Below are positions 24,246-32,755 of a stretch of DNA of 64,000 nt, in pieces (position 1 is the stretch's first letter; every line of letters starts with the position of its first letter). A model generated the notes under the pieces. That model saw only the letters and a list, made by a program, of their open reading frames with translations, searched no databases and was not told where the DNA came from. The DNA is from CAZNYN01 sp964577295 (GTDB taxonomy: Bacteria > Synergistota > Synergistia > Synergistales > Synergistaceae): NCBI GenBank assembly GCA_964577295.1, contig CAZNYN010000001.1, forward strand, positions 62,001 to 126,000, in the 5' to 3' direction. Position numbers and translations under genes: made by a program.

Positions 24246-26048
24246 CTACTTACCTCCAAGTTTCTTTGTGCGTTCGGATGCCACTCTTTCGAGGTGGGCA
24301 TCGATGCGTTTGCGTACTCGCGCGAATCCGTCTTTGTCTTCGGGGTCAAGCTCGCGAAGGTGAGTTATAGCGTTGACGGAGTCGTCTTCCTTAATAAGGG
24401 AAATAGGTATGCCCTTGCGGACGAGTTCCATTCCCTTGTGGTGGAAGTCAATAATGAGATCCAGTATCTCAAAGCCTTTTGCAGGAGGAGAGTAGGAGTC
24501 CTGGTTAAAGGAGTTCTGCTGAAGATATCCGTTTTTGATCAGGAATGCCGTGAATGCCACGAGTCTCTGATCATCCGGGAGTACGTCTTCTCCGACGAGT
24601 TTTATTACCTGCTGAACCTTTGTATCTTCCGCCAATATCTGGCGCACTTCGTCGCGGATGTCGCCCCATCTCGGGTCGACATTGGTGCAGAACCATCCGT
24701 TGACTTCATCTGCATATTCGCTGTATGAATCTATCCACGATATGGCAGGGTAGTGTCTTGCGTTGGCAAGGTTCTTGTCCAGTCCCCAGAAGCAGCGGAT
24801 AAATCTCTTTGTGTGTCTTGTTACCGGTTCTGTGAAGTCTCCGCCGGGAGGTGAGACGGCTCCAATTACGCTGACGCTGCCGTTTTCTCCGCCGAGTGTG
24901 ACAACTCGTCCCGCTCTTTCGTAAAATTCCGCGAGACGGCTGGGAAGGTAGGCAGGGAAGCCCTCTTCTGCGGGGATTTCTTCAAGTCTTCCGGAAAGTT
25001 CGCGCAGAGCCTCCGCCCAGCGTGATGTAGAGTCCGCCATGATAGCGACGTCATATCCCATGTCGCGGAAGTATTCCGCTATCGTTATGCCTGTGTATAT
25101 GGACGCTTCACGTGCAGCGACCGGCATATTTGATGTGTTTGCAATGAGAATGGTGCGCTCCATAAGAGGACGTCCCGAGCGCGGGTCTTCAAGGACTGGG
25201 AACTGTTCCAGAACGTCTGTCATTTCATTTCCACGTTCGCCGCAGCCAATGTATATGACAACCTGAGCATCGCCCCACTTTGCAAGCTGATGCTGAGTAA
25301 CAGTCTTTCCCGTTCCAAAGCCTCCGGGGATACATGCCGTGCCGCCCTTGGCTATGGGGAAGAGTCCGTCTATAACCCTCTGTCCCGTTACAAAAGGTTC
25401 GTTGGGGAGCAGGCGTTCTCTGTAAGGTCTCGGAGTTCTGACAGGCCAGCGCTGTATCATCGGAATGGCTAGCTCTCTTCCGAAAGCATCCTTCACGCGT
25501 GCTATGTCTTCCGAAGCCTTATGTTTGCCTTTGCTTATAATCCAGGTAATCTCGCCTTCAATGCCAAGCGGAGCCATTATCTTGTGAAGCAGAAGAGGTG
25601 TCTCCTGTACGGTGGCTATGACCATGCCCGGTGTAATAAGATCTCCGGGCTTTGCAGTTGGGGTTATATCCCATACCTTATCGCGGCTGATCATATTGAC
25701 CGTAGTGCCGGGAGATATATACATACCCTCGTGCTCAAGCAGGGAGTCAAGAGGGCGTCCTATTCCGTCAAAGAAGCTTCCGATAAGCCCCGGGCCTATT
25801 TCTATGGAAAGGGATTCGCCTGTACCGGTGATTTTTTCATCGATGCGCAGTCCGTCCGTATCCTCATAGACCTGTATTGTGGCGTTATCGTTGTCCATGC
25901 TTATTATTTCGCCCATAAGCTGTTTCGGCCCGACTTTGACAACTTCGCGCATGGCGAAGTTTCTCATCTGCGATGCTTTTATGACAGGACCGTTGACGTA
26001 CGAAACTACGCCATTTTTCGGCGGAATATTGTTATGCTTTGCCTCCAA
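24246..26048 (-). CDS. ntpA: V-type ATPase catalytic subunit A
   Basis: A 600-residue catalytic subunit with Walker A GGFGTGKT near residue 240, the non-homologous insert of V/A-type A subunits before it (residues ~115-190), and ADSTSRWAEALRE. It hydrolyses or makes ATP in the cytoplasmic head. Length and motifs are complete. It lies between E and B in the operon. Whether the enzyme works as a pump or synthase, and with Na+ or H+, is not decided by this subunit. Confidence 0.96.
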   Translation of the reverse strand: MEAKHNNIPPKNGVVSYVNGPVIKASQMRNFAMREVVKVGPKQLMGEIISMDNDNATIQVYEDTDGLRIDEKITGTGESLSIEIGPGLIGSFFDGIGRPLDSLLEHEGMYISPGTTVNMISRDKVWDITPTAKPGDLITPGMVIATVQETPLLLHKIMAPLGIEGEITWIISKGKHKASEDIARVKDAFGRELAIPMIQRWPVRTPRPYRERLLPNEPFVTGQRVIDGLFPIAKGGTACIPGGFGTGKTVTQHQLAKWGDAQVVIYIGCGERGNEMTDVLEQFPVLEDPRSGRPLMERTILIANTSNMPVAAREASIYTGITIAEYFRDMGYDVAIMADSTSRWAEALRELSGRLEEIPAEEGFPAYLPSRLAEFYERAGRVVTLGGENGSVSVIGAVSPPGGDFTEPVTRHTKRFIRCFWGLDKNLANARHYPAISWIDSYSEYADEVNGWFCTNVDPRWGDIRDEVRQILAEDTKVQQVIKLVGEDVLPDDQRLVAFTAFLIKNGYLQQNSFNQDSYSPPAKGFEILDLIIDFHHKGMELVRKGIPISLIKEDDSVNAITHLRELDPEDKDGFARVRKRIDAHLERVASERTKKLGGK

Positions 26049-26060
26049 ATTAATGCCCTC

Positions 26061-26675
26061 CTAAAGCAGAGGCAGGAGCCGTTCGGCCAAAGTGTCCGCC
26101 ATCTCCTGTGTCAAACTCTGCCAGTCCAAATTTACCTGTCTGCGGTTATCTTCGGTTAAAACCCAGCAGCCGCCGAGAATGGGCGCCGGATCCGAATCGA
26201 AACTCAAGTTCAGGTCGGGAATACGTCTCTTTACATTGCTCAAAATCTCGTCGGATAGGTTTAAATCAACTGCTGAAAGCCTTAATTTAAGTCCTTCCGC
26301 GCCTTTAAGAGACATTACCGCCTCCAGACACATGCCGGTCAGAATATCGACATAATTATCTCTGTCTCTCAAGTGGACGAGTTTATCCTGCAGTCTTCCG
26401 AGCGCATCGGAAAGGATGCGGTTCTGAAGGCGCAGAGTCTCTGTCGATTTTTCTCTTTCCGCCGCAAGAATTTGTCTGCGTCTGATATCTTCTGCTCTTT
26501 TGCGTGAGTCTTGAAGTATCAGATTAGCCTCTCTCTGCAGTTTTTCGGTCTCTTTGATAACCCAGTCATCTGCTTCGCGGTGTGCGGAGGCTATGACCGT
26601 TCTTTTTTCTTTATCGGCTCTGTCGAGAATGATATCTCTGAGAGCTCCTATTTTTTCACTTGAAACTTCCTTCAT
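26061..26675 (-). CDS. ntpE: V-type ATPase subunit E
   Basis: A 204-residue peripheral-stalk subunit. The N-terminal half is a long charged helix for coiled-coil pairing with subunit H, and the C-terminal half is the globular head-binding domain. A GTG lies one codon upstream, but the ATG at 26675 overlaps the F stop as TGATG and has GGGGTG eight bases before it. Confidence 0.88.
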   Translation of the reverse strand: MKEVSSEKIGALRDIILDRADKEKRTVIASAHREADDWVIKETEKLQREANLILQDSRKRAEDIRRRQILAAEREKSTETLRLQNRILSDALGRLQDKLVHLRDRDNYVDILTGMCLEAVMSLKGAEGLKLRLSAVDLNLSDEILSNVKRRIPDLNLSFDSDPAPILGGCWVLTEDNRRQVNLDWQSLTQEMADTLAERLLPLL

Positions 26676-26983
26676 CACATTTTCACCCCAATGGCTTCCT
26701 GTACGTATCGGGTCAGAAAATCCGGACCCCTCTTAGTACCGAATCTGTCAGGTATCTCTACTACCAGAGGCAGTTCTCCGCGTTCTCTGAGCTGCTGTAT
26801 TATATCCGGTGCCATCTCCGCCGCCTTTTCCGTTATGGCAAGAATTGCCAGATCCGGCGTCTTGAGCGCCATATCTATTGCGGCAAAGGTCTCATCGGAT
26901 GTGTGAACGAGACACCCCTGTATGCCGGCAAGCCTCATGCCGACAAGAGAATCGTGGTTATCGCTCACAAGAAACGCCTTCAT
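26675..26983 (-). CDS. ntpG: V-type ATPase subunit F
   Basis: A 102-residue central-stalk subunit of the F/G type with the compact alpha/beta fold. Visible are a KAFLVSDNHDSLVGMRLAGI start, LAILAITEKAAE in the middle and a LPLVVEIPDRFG stretch before the C-terminal helix. Length and position next to E and A support the call. Confidence 0.9.
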   Translation of the reverse strand: MKAFLVSDNHDSLVGMRLAGIQGCLVHTSDETFAAIDMALKTPDLAILAITEKAAEMAPDIIQQLRERGELPLVVEIPDRFGTKRGPDFLTRYVQEAIGVKM

Positions 26984-26999
26984 CTCGGCTTTCTAACTC

Positions 27000-27416
27000 C
27001 TATATGCGGCCGAGGATAAGCAGAGATACGATAACACCGTAAATCGCGATACCTTCCGAAAGGCCCAAGTAAATAAGGGTTGTTCCGAGCATTTCGGGCT
27101 TTTCACCGACAAGTCCGAGTGCAGCGGAACCTACGCTTGCAACCGCAAGACCCGCGCCGAGGCATGCAAGTCCGGTTGAAATTGCTGCCGCTATAAAGCC
27201 CATCCCCGCGCCCGAGCCGAGCGGAGCCGCTGCCGCTTCCGCAAATGCGGGATGAGTCGTAAGGGATATAACAGCACCGGAAAATACGAGGAACGAAGAT
27301 ATTCCCAAGCTTGCCGCATACATTGCACGACTGCCCTTGTAGCCCTTGCGCTGCATAAAGTATCCTATACCCATCATTGTTGCCACTGCACCACAGCAAA
27401 TTGCCAATCCGAACAT
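27000..27416 (-). CDS. ntpK: V-type ATPase rotor-ring subunit K
   Basis: A 138-residue proteolipid with four membrane segments in two hairpins. Only the last segment carries the ion-binding glutamate (LGLSEGIAIYGVIV); the first hairpin has no acidic membrane residue, as in the 16-kDa bacterial K subunits. The first hairpin is followed by an Ala-rich linker (FAEAAAAPLGSGAGMG). The EGIAIYG context resembles archaeal A-type rings. I do not see the Gln/Thr pattern of well-studied Na+-binding rings, but that is not proof of H+ specificity. Confidence 0.9.
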   Translation of the reverse strand: MFGLAICCGAVATMMGIGYFMQRKGYKGSRAMYAASLGISSFLVFSGAVISLTTHPAFAEAAAAPLGSGAGMGFIAAAISTGLACLGAGLAVASVGSAALGLVGEKPEMLGTTLIYLGLSEGIAIYGVIVSLLILGRI

Positions 27417-27504
27417 TTAAAACCCACTCCTTAAGTAATTGTTTTACATTTTTTTGTTTAAATAACTTAGCCGCTGTTGAATATTTATCTTGTCATTCGG
27501 AAGT

Positions 27505-29466
27505 CTACTTGGAGACGGACGCTGCTTTTGAGCCTTCTTTCTTCCATCCGACAGGCTTGAAAGCGCTTCCTCCTCCCTTGTAGAATTTTCCGAAGAATTC
27601 GTAGTATTCGAGTCTCAGTGTCTGGATGAAGACAATCAATCCTTCCAGACAGACTATGACGATATTGCCTACCAGTAATATTATTCCCTTCATAACAATG
27701 CCGCCCGGCAGAGAGTGAACCATTTCCGAGAGCATTATTACCGCCATGGAAAGTCCTACGTGGTTCAGCGCGAATGCGGCGAGACGCACGAAAGACGCGG
27801 TGTTTGAAACAAATGACATGAGGTTGTGCATTATTTCAAATATGTTAAGGACGACAGACTCCCCGTGCTCTTTCTGATGCAGCAGATACCTTGCGAGAAC
27901 GTCTCTGAAAACCATTAATGCCATCATCAGACCGATTCCGCCCCACATCATGTTTGCGGCAAGTTCGGATATTTGGGTTCCCGTCATGTATATGGCTGCC
28001 AGAGCCGCCATTGTCCAATAGAGGAAGAGTCCTGCAAGTCCCTGCCCGTCAAAGAGCAGACGGCCGAAGTCTCTGTTTCTGTACTGCTGAATCATGTTTA
28101 GGATAAGTCCGAGGCTTATCATAAATACGCCCAGGCATATCGCTATAATGAGCAGTCTGTTTGTGTCGTGCATCGGAGAGAGCCAGAGGGCGGGGATTAT
28201 ATTTTCCAGCCCGAAAATGCTTCCGTACAGAGCTCCGAATACCATGGAGCTTATAGCAGCTGATTTCATGACCTGTCCGAAGGAACGCTTCATCACCCCG
28301 CGTTTGACGAGGAATATCGATGCTAAGTAAATCATAAGTCCGTGCCCGATGTCTCCGAACATAAATCCGAAGAATAATACAAACGATATAGCCACGATGG
28401 GCGACGGGTCTATCTCCCCGTAAGAAGGCAGGCTGTACATTGCGACAATATCCTGGAAAGCTCTGAATACAGGACTGTTCTTCAGCAGTGTCGGCACCCT
28501 TATTCCGGAGTATGTAATATCTTTTGTACTCTCCACCATTAAAGTTGTAAGAGGTGCTTCCTCTTCGACTGTTTTTTTGATGGAAGCAAGTGTGTCTTCG
28601 GGAATCCATCCCGACAGGACGAACATTCCGCTGACTTCGCCGCGCCCTTTGCATATGTCGTAAACTCTCTGCATTGTGTAGAGCTGAGAGAAGAGCAGTT
28701 CATAGCGGTCTCTGTGCTCGCGCAGCATATCTTTTGCGGCCTTTGCCAGCCCCTTTATGGCTCTTTCGTGGTTGGCTATACGTTTCTCTACCATAGAAAG
28801 AGGATCGTCTCCGACAAGCTGCTCGGATATCTCTTTTAGGGAGAACTCCTTAAAGTAAACGGCTTCGAGGAGTTTTGTTGTTGATTCCGCATATTCCGGA
28901 ACAGTCATCACCAAAATCCATGTGTTGCCGTTAACAGTGGTCAGCTCGTTGATGACAATGGGGGACTCTTCCGAACTGTCGGTCAGCCTTTGGTAATTTT
29001 CGTTGGAGAGACGGCCGAAATAAGTCCTGACAAATTTTCCGTCGGCAAGTTCGGACGAAGAAAATTCAGTCCCTTTGAGAGCTTCGATAAATAGCTTTGT
29101 CGCACGCAGGAGTTCTTCCTCTTCGACCAGCACATCTCGTCTTTTGTCCCATATTTCAAGTCTTTTTGAGGCGCTGTGAACGAGCTCACGTGCGTTGGTA
29201 AGGGTAAAGTCCCTTGTCAGAGTGACAGGGGAAGGATCCGGTATCATCTCTCCCGCCACTTTCCATACGCTTGAAACTTTAGAAAGCAATTCATCGTATG
29301 GATTCTCCGTCTCTGTTGTTACTTTGGAGCGGAGAGTTCTGTCGTTGACCAGAATATCCAGAGGCAGAGGCTGGAATCCGCCCGTAAGCACCATTTGCCG
29401 TGCAACAGGCTCCATCTCCGCGTTCGGACCTATCATGGTCAGAGCGACCATTTTCATTACTGCCAT
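27505..29466 (-). CDS. ntpI: V-type ATPase membrane subunit I
   Basis: A 653-residue stator subunit (a-subunit homologue). The first ~340 residues form the cytoplasmic arm, including coiled-coil stretches. The last ~300 residues carry about eight membrane segments, starting with PSPIVAISFVLFFGFMFGDIGHGL and including NTASFVRLAAFALNH, which holds the arginine of the ion half-channel. The ATG at 29466 has GGCGGGGGTG upstream and overlaps the end of subunit C. Confidence 0.94.
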   Translation of the reverse strand: MAVMKMVALTMIGPNAEMEPVARQMVLTGGFQPLPLDILVNDRTLRSKVTTETENPYDELLSKVSSVWKVAGEMIPDPSPVTLTRDFTLTNARELVHSASKRLEIWDKRRDVLVEEEELLRATKLFIEALKGTEFSSSELADGKFVRTYFGRLSNENYQRLTDSSEESPIVINELTTVNGNTWILVMTVPEYAESTTKLLEAVYFKEFSLKEISEQLVGDDPLSMVEKRIANHERAIKGLAKAAKDMLREHRDRYELLFSQLYTMQRVYDICKGRGEVSGMFVLSGWIPEDTLASIKKTVEEEAPLTTLMVESTKDITYSGIRVPTLLKNSPVFRAFQDIVAMYSLPSYGEIDPSPIVAISFVLFFGFMFGDIGHGLMIYLASIFLVKRGVMKRSFGQVMKSAAISSMVFGALYGSIFGLENIIPALWLSPMHDTNRLLIIAICLGVFMISLGLILNMIQQYRNRDFGRLLFDGQGLAGLFLYWTMAALAAIYMTGTQISELAANMMWGGIGLMMALMVFRDVLARYLLHQKEHGESVVLNIFEIMHNLMSFVSNTASFVRLAAFALNHVGLSMAVIMLSEMVHSLPGGIVMKGIILLVGNIVIVCLEGLIVFIQTLRLEYYEFFGKFYKGGGSAFKPVGWKKEGSKAASVSK

Positions 29467-30557
29467 ATGGGTTCACCCCCGCCGGTAATTGGTTTTACCA
29501 GATACGCAGCCGCATTTCTGCGGTCGTAGTCATAGCGTACATCTTCTATAATCCTTATGACATCGTCGATTTCGTGAGCTTTTAATATAAAATAGCTTAT
29601 AGCGGTATGGAAACCGGGCGATCCCTTCTGAAATATAGACATAGCCTTAAGATAATTAAAACGTTTAATAGACATCTCAAGAGCGAGCTCCCTGTCTTCC
29701 TGCTCCAGAGCGGTTCTGAAAATATCGGCGTAGACAGGAAAACTGGATTCAAAGTTGTCCAGCCTCTCTTCCCATGTTGAACCTTTTGCCATATCTCTTA
29801 GGTGGTGGGTCTTAACCTTATATTTAACGGGAAGCATTCTTGTAAGTGTTTCTTCCAGAGTCATGTGATAGTACCATGTACACCTGTGAAAATGATAAAG
29901 GTTTATAAGGTCTATTCTTGTACCGAAGAGCGGCTCCAGCATCTTTGCGGAATAACTGTCGATGGCCTTTAAATCATTATACAGCTCCGATTCAACCAAG
30001 TTATCAATAGCCAGTTCCAAGGAGAAGAGAGAGTCTTCGCCGTTCAAGAGCCTTCTTACCGGTTCTTGTATGACCTTAAAATATTTGCTCTCTTTCAGTG
30101 CTTCAAGTGCTTCCGAATAATCTCTGCTGTTTAACAGCAGATCATAAGATATTTTTGAGCCCGGGATGGTGAAAAGCCTCTTCCTCATCACATCCCTTTC
30201 TACCCTTCTTGAACGCAGCCAGCGGAATATGCTCTTCAAGTGCTCCGCCTCATACCAGCTTAGCCAATCGCTGAACAGTTTGCGCTTTGGCCCTGCCAAG
30301 TATGCGAGAAACGAGTCTGCTTCGGGCAAAATGGATGTACGAACGGCATTTTCCAAATCTACACGGTGTATTGCCGCAGACGGAATAAACTCAAGATCAT
30401 CCTGATAACCTTCAGTCTGTCTTAAAAAGTCCGCAATTTCCGCAGTAGTGTTCAGGTTGAGCAGTCCCCAGTAGTCTTCCGCTGTAAGAAGACGGCTGTA
30501 GAGTACATGGGCTTTGACACCTATCGCCGTAGCCTGCCCGTGCGTCGTCTTTGACAA
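29457..30557 (-). CDS. ntpC: V-type ATPase subunit C (d/AC39-like)
   Basis: A 366-residue funnel-shaped subunit that joins the rotor ring to the central stalk. It is all-helical and follows the V0d/AC39 pattern: an N-terminal segment containing AIGVKAHVLYSRLLTAEDY, repeated helical units and a conserved SYFILKAHEIDDVIRIIEDVRYD near the C terminus. It begins two bases after subunit H ends and overlaps subunit I by ten bases. Confidence 0.9.
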   Translation of the reverse strand: MSKTTHGQATAIGVKAHVLYSRLLTAEDYWGLLNLNTTAEIADFLRQTEGYQDDLEFIPSAAIHRVDLENAVRTSILPEADSFLAYLAGPKRKLFSDWLSWYEAEHLKSIFRWLRSRRVERDVMRKRLFTIPGSKISYDLLLNSRDYSEALEALKESKYFKVIQEPVRRLLNGEDSLFSLELAIDNLVESELYNDLKAIDSYSAKMLEPLFGTRIDLINLYHFHRCTWYYHMTLEETLTRMLPVKYKVKTHHLRDMAKGSTWEERLDNFESSFPVYADIFRTALEQEDRELALEMSIKRFNYLKAMSIFQKGSPGFHTAISYFILKAHEIDDVIRIIEDVRYDYDRRNAAAYLVKPITGGGEPIWQ

Positions 30558-30559
30558 CT

Positions 30560-30901
30560 TTATACTCTCCTTTTGGATGTATAGCTTTCGGCGATCTCCG
30601 ACACCATCGAATCAATAACCGGATCGGCGTTCTCTTCAAAACGTCTCTGCATCCTGGCGCGCTCTTCCCTGCCGAGACCGGCTATCTGTTCCGCCTCTGT
30701 CCTGGCGGAGTTAAGGGCTGTTTCCATTATACCCTTGGCCTGCTCTCTGGCAGAGGCCATCTGATTTGTTCTTTCCCCCGCAAACTTATCCTGTGCCGCA
30801 CGGAGAAAACCGTCCGATTCATTTCGTGAATCATCGACTATTCTCTTTGCTTCGGATTCGGCTCCCAGGAGAACGGCAAGAACTTCCTGCAGTGTGCTCA
30901 T
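30560..30901 (-). CDS. ntpF: V-type ATPase subunit H (peripheral stalk)
   Basis: A 113-residue, almost entirely helical and highly charged protein with the ESEAKRIVDDSRNESDGFL start of the archaeal AhaH/NtpF peripheral-stalk family. It would pair with subunit E as a coiled coil. The ATG has GGAGG upstream. Sequence conservation in this family is low, so the call leans on operon context. Confidence 0.82.
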   Translation of the reverse strand: MSTLQEVLAVLLGAESEAKRIVDDSRNESDGFLRAAQDKFAGERTNQMASAREQAKGIMETALNSARTEAEQIAGLGREERARMQRRFEENADPVIDSMVSEIAESYTSKRRV

Positions 30902-30925
30902 TTCTATAACCTCCGGTAAATAGAA

Positions 30926-31540
30926 CTATTTTGTCTTTTTCTGTGCAAGCTTCATTCTTGTAAAGTCCTCTCTTTCGCCCTCTTCAAGGACGTCGGAGAT
31001 AAACCGTATTTCCGCCTTATTTGACGGAATAACAACCTTTTCCAGAGCGTTTACTCTTCTGTGCGTCTTTCTTATTTGAACCGCAAGCCGATAAACACTT
31101 GTTTCTACCTCTGCTAACTGTGCCAATAGTACCATAACTTTTCGAAATTGCGAGTATGCCGCGTCCATTGCTCCCGACGAACCGTGAAAAGAATAGCTTG
31201 GAACAGTTTTGCTGCTGAGAGTGTCTATATCAGGTATTTCGACTCCCATAACGGAATGAAGTCTGACGGTAATATCGGAAGTAAGCGGTACAGACTCCGA
31301 AATGTCTTCAACAGTGTCTATTCCCAGTGAAATATTTGCCTTCTGCAGAGCGTCGTATGCATCCGCGAAAATATGCTCGACATCCTCCTGTATTGTCTTT
31401 GCAGAATCAATAAAGTGCACCAGTTCCATCATCAGGACTTGGCGTTTCTGGTCCAAAAGATCATGCCCGGACTGAGCCATCTCCATGGATCTGGTAAGTT
31501 TTACAAGGTTTCCGCGCGTCGGCGCGAGTTTTGTAGCCAC
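30926..31540 (-). CDS. ntpD: V-type ATPase subunit D (central stalk)
   Basis: A 204-residue central-shaft subunit with the hallmark PTRGNLVKL start followed by a long helix (LLDQKRQVLMMELV) and a C-terminal helix with RRVNALEKVVIP. The start is a GTG preceded by AGGAGG. It is the first gene of the operon here, whereas in many bacteria and archaea D closes the A-B-D end. Confidence 0.93.
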   Translation of the reverse strand: MATKLAPTRGNLVKLTRSMEMAQSGHDLLDQKRQVLMMELVHFIDSAKTIQEDVEHIFADAYDALQKANISLGIDTVEDISESVPLTSDITVRLHSVMGVEIPDIDTLSSKTVPSYSFHGSSGAMDAAYSQFRKVMVLLAQLAEVETSVYRLAVQIRKTHRRVNALEKVVIPSNKAEIRFISDVLEEGEREDFTRMKLAQKKTK

Positions 31541-31595
31541 TGGAACACCTCCTGACGGTTGTGTGTGAGTAACGGTTTTTTAATGCGCATTAGCA

Positions 31596-31623
31596 AATAA
31601 TATGGTAAATTAATACACCGGCA
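31596..31623 (-). promoter_or_regulatory. possible promoter of the V-type ATPase operon
   Basis: On the minus strand TTGCCG, a 16-base spacer and TATTAT, about 55 bases before the subunit D start. The divergent gene at 31716 shares this 175-base region, which also contains a GATAGA/TCTATC inverted repeat at 31639-31657. Confidence 0.45.
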
Positions 31624-31715
31624 ACACACAACATAATGCGATAGATTTGAGGTCTATCAGGTCGAGGTCATTCTAACTCTTAATTTGCACTAAGTATAGG
31701 GGGTATTTCTACTCA

Positions 31716-32702
31716 ATGTTCATTCTTTTTATCAGCGAAACAAAACTAAGCCGAGTGCCCGGGCTCTCGGCGGCAGGAGCAAATGTTGAAGCTCTTCCGT
31801 ACACGGCTCCCGCGGATGCGGATATGCTCTTCTATGACAGACCTAAAGTTGTTGACTGCGTCCCGCTTGATCCGTTCGGACACCCGACCCCCGCTATTGT
31901 GACAAGGGCAGCCGTAATCGAAGGAGGCTTTCCCGTAAAAGCAGTCAGAGTCGGTACATCCGTCGCTCCAGCCGTTCCCTGCACCTTAATCTCCGAAAAT
32001 GCCGGGCTTGACCCCAGAAAATCGCCTTCCGTCCCGGATTGGGAAGAAATAGCCGAAAAGTCGAGACAGCTTGCGCGTGAACTCTCAGCGGGCACTGACA
32101 AATTTGTAATAGCGGAATCAATCCCCGGCGGCACAACTACCGCATTGATGCTGCTGCGCGCATTGGGCTATGACGGCAGTGTATCTTCCGCAGGGCCCGT
32201 CAATCCCTTATCGATGAAAGACGAAATATGGAAAGACGTCGCTTCCCGTCTTCAAATAGAGCAGGGAGGCCTCAAAGGTCAAGGCCTCAAAGCCGCCGCT
32301 GAAGTAGGAGATCCCATGCAGATAGCCGTCGCGTCCTTTGTCTCGGCTCTGCCGAAAGATGCTTCCGTAACATTGGCGGGGGGTACTCAGATGGCCGCGG
32401 TTGCGGCTCTCATACGAGATATGGGAGACATGCGTCCTCTTCTTGTCGCTACGACAAAATACGTCTGTGACGATAAGAGCGGAACCTTTATCAAATACGT
32501 AAACCAGATAGGTGTAGACTGGTATGCAGCGCCTCTTGATTTTTCAAAATCAAAGTACGAGGGACTTGCGGACTACGAAAAAGGCTTTGTAAAAGAGGGA
32601 GTCGGCATGGGCGGAGCAGTAAAATACGCTATAGAAAGCGGCTCTTCCATAGAAGCGATAACTGCACGCACGGAAGCTCTCTACGAAAAGATGGTCAAAT
32701 AG
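31716..32702 (+). CDS. CobT-like nicotinate-nucleotide phosphoribosyltransferase (UPF0284 type)
   Basis: A 328-residue protein of the archaeal/cyanobacterial CobT-like family (UPF0284, TIGR00303), thought to activate the lower-ligand base during cobamide assembly by transferring phosphoribose from nicotinate mononucleotide. The glycine-rich ESIPGGTTTALMLLRALGY near residue 135-153 and TLAGGTQMAAVAAL near residue 220 are typical. It is a single gene, divergent from the V-type ATPase operon, and no other cobalamin gene or cobalamin riboswitch lies in the window. The reaction is inferred from family naming. Confidence 0.75.
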   Translation: MFILFISETKLSRVPGLSAAGANVEALPYTAPADADMLFYDRPKVVDCVPLDPFGHPTPAIVTRAAVIEGGFPVKAVRVGTSVAPAVPCTLISENAGLDPRKSPSVPDWEEIAEKSRQLARELSAGTDKFVIAESIPGGTTTALMLLRALGYDGSVSSAGPVNPLSMKDEIWKDVASRLQIEQGGLKGQGLKAAAEVGDPMQIAVASFVSALPKDASVTLAGGTQMAAVAALIRDMGDMRPLLVATTKYVCDDKSGTFIKYVNQIGVDWYAAPLDFSKSKYEGLADYEKGFVKEGVGMGGAVKYAIESGSSIEAITARTEALYEKMVK

Positions 32703-32703
32703 C

Positions 32704-32739
32704 AAAAAAGAGGCGCGTAAATATACCGCGCCTCTTTTA
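32704..32739. terminator. bidirectional terminator
   Basis: AAAAAAGAGGCGCG and CGCGCCTCTTTT form a perfect stem around a loop of about nine bases, between the convergent CobT-like and feoB genes. Confidence 0.92.
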
Positions 32740-32755
32740 ATATTTTACAGAGCTT

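Noticed and set aside
31560..31715. Possible cobalamin riboswitch before the CobT-like gene
   Set aside because: None of the conserved B12-box elements is visible in the 155 bases upstream.
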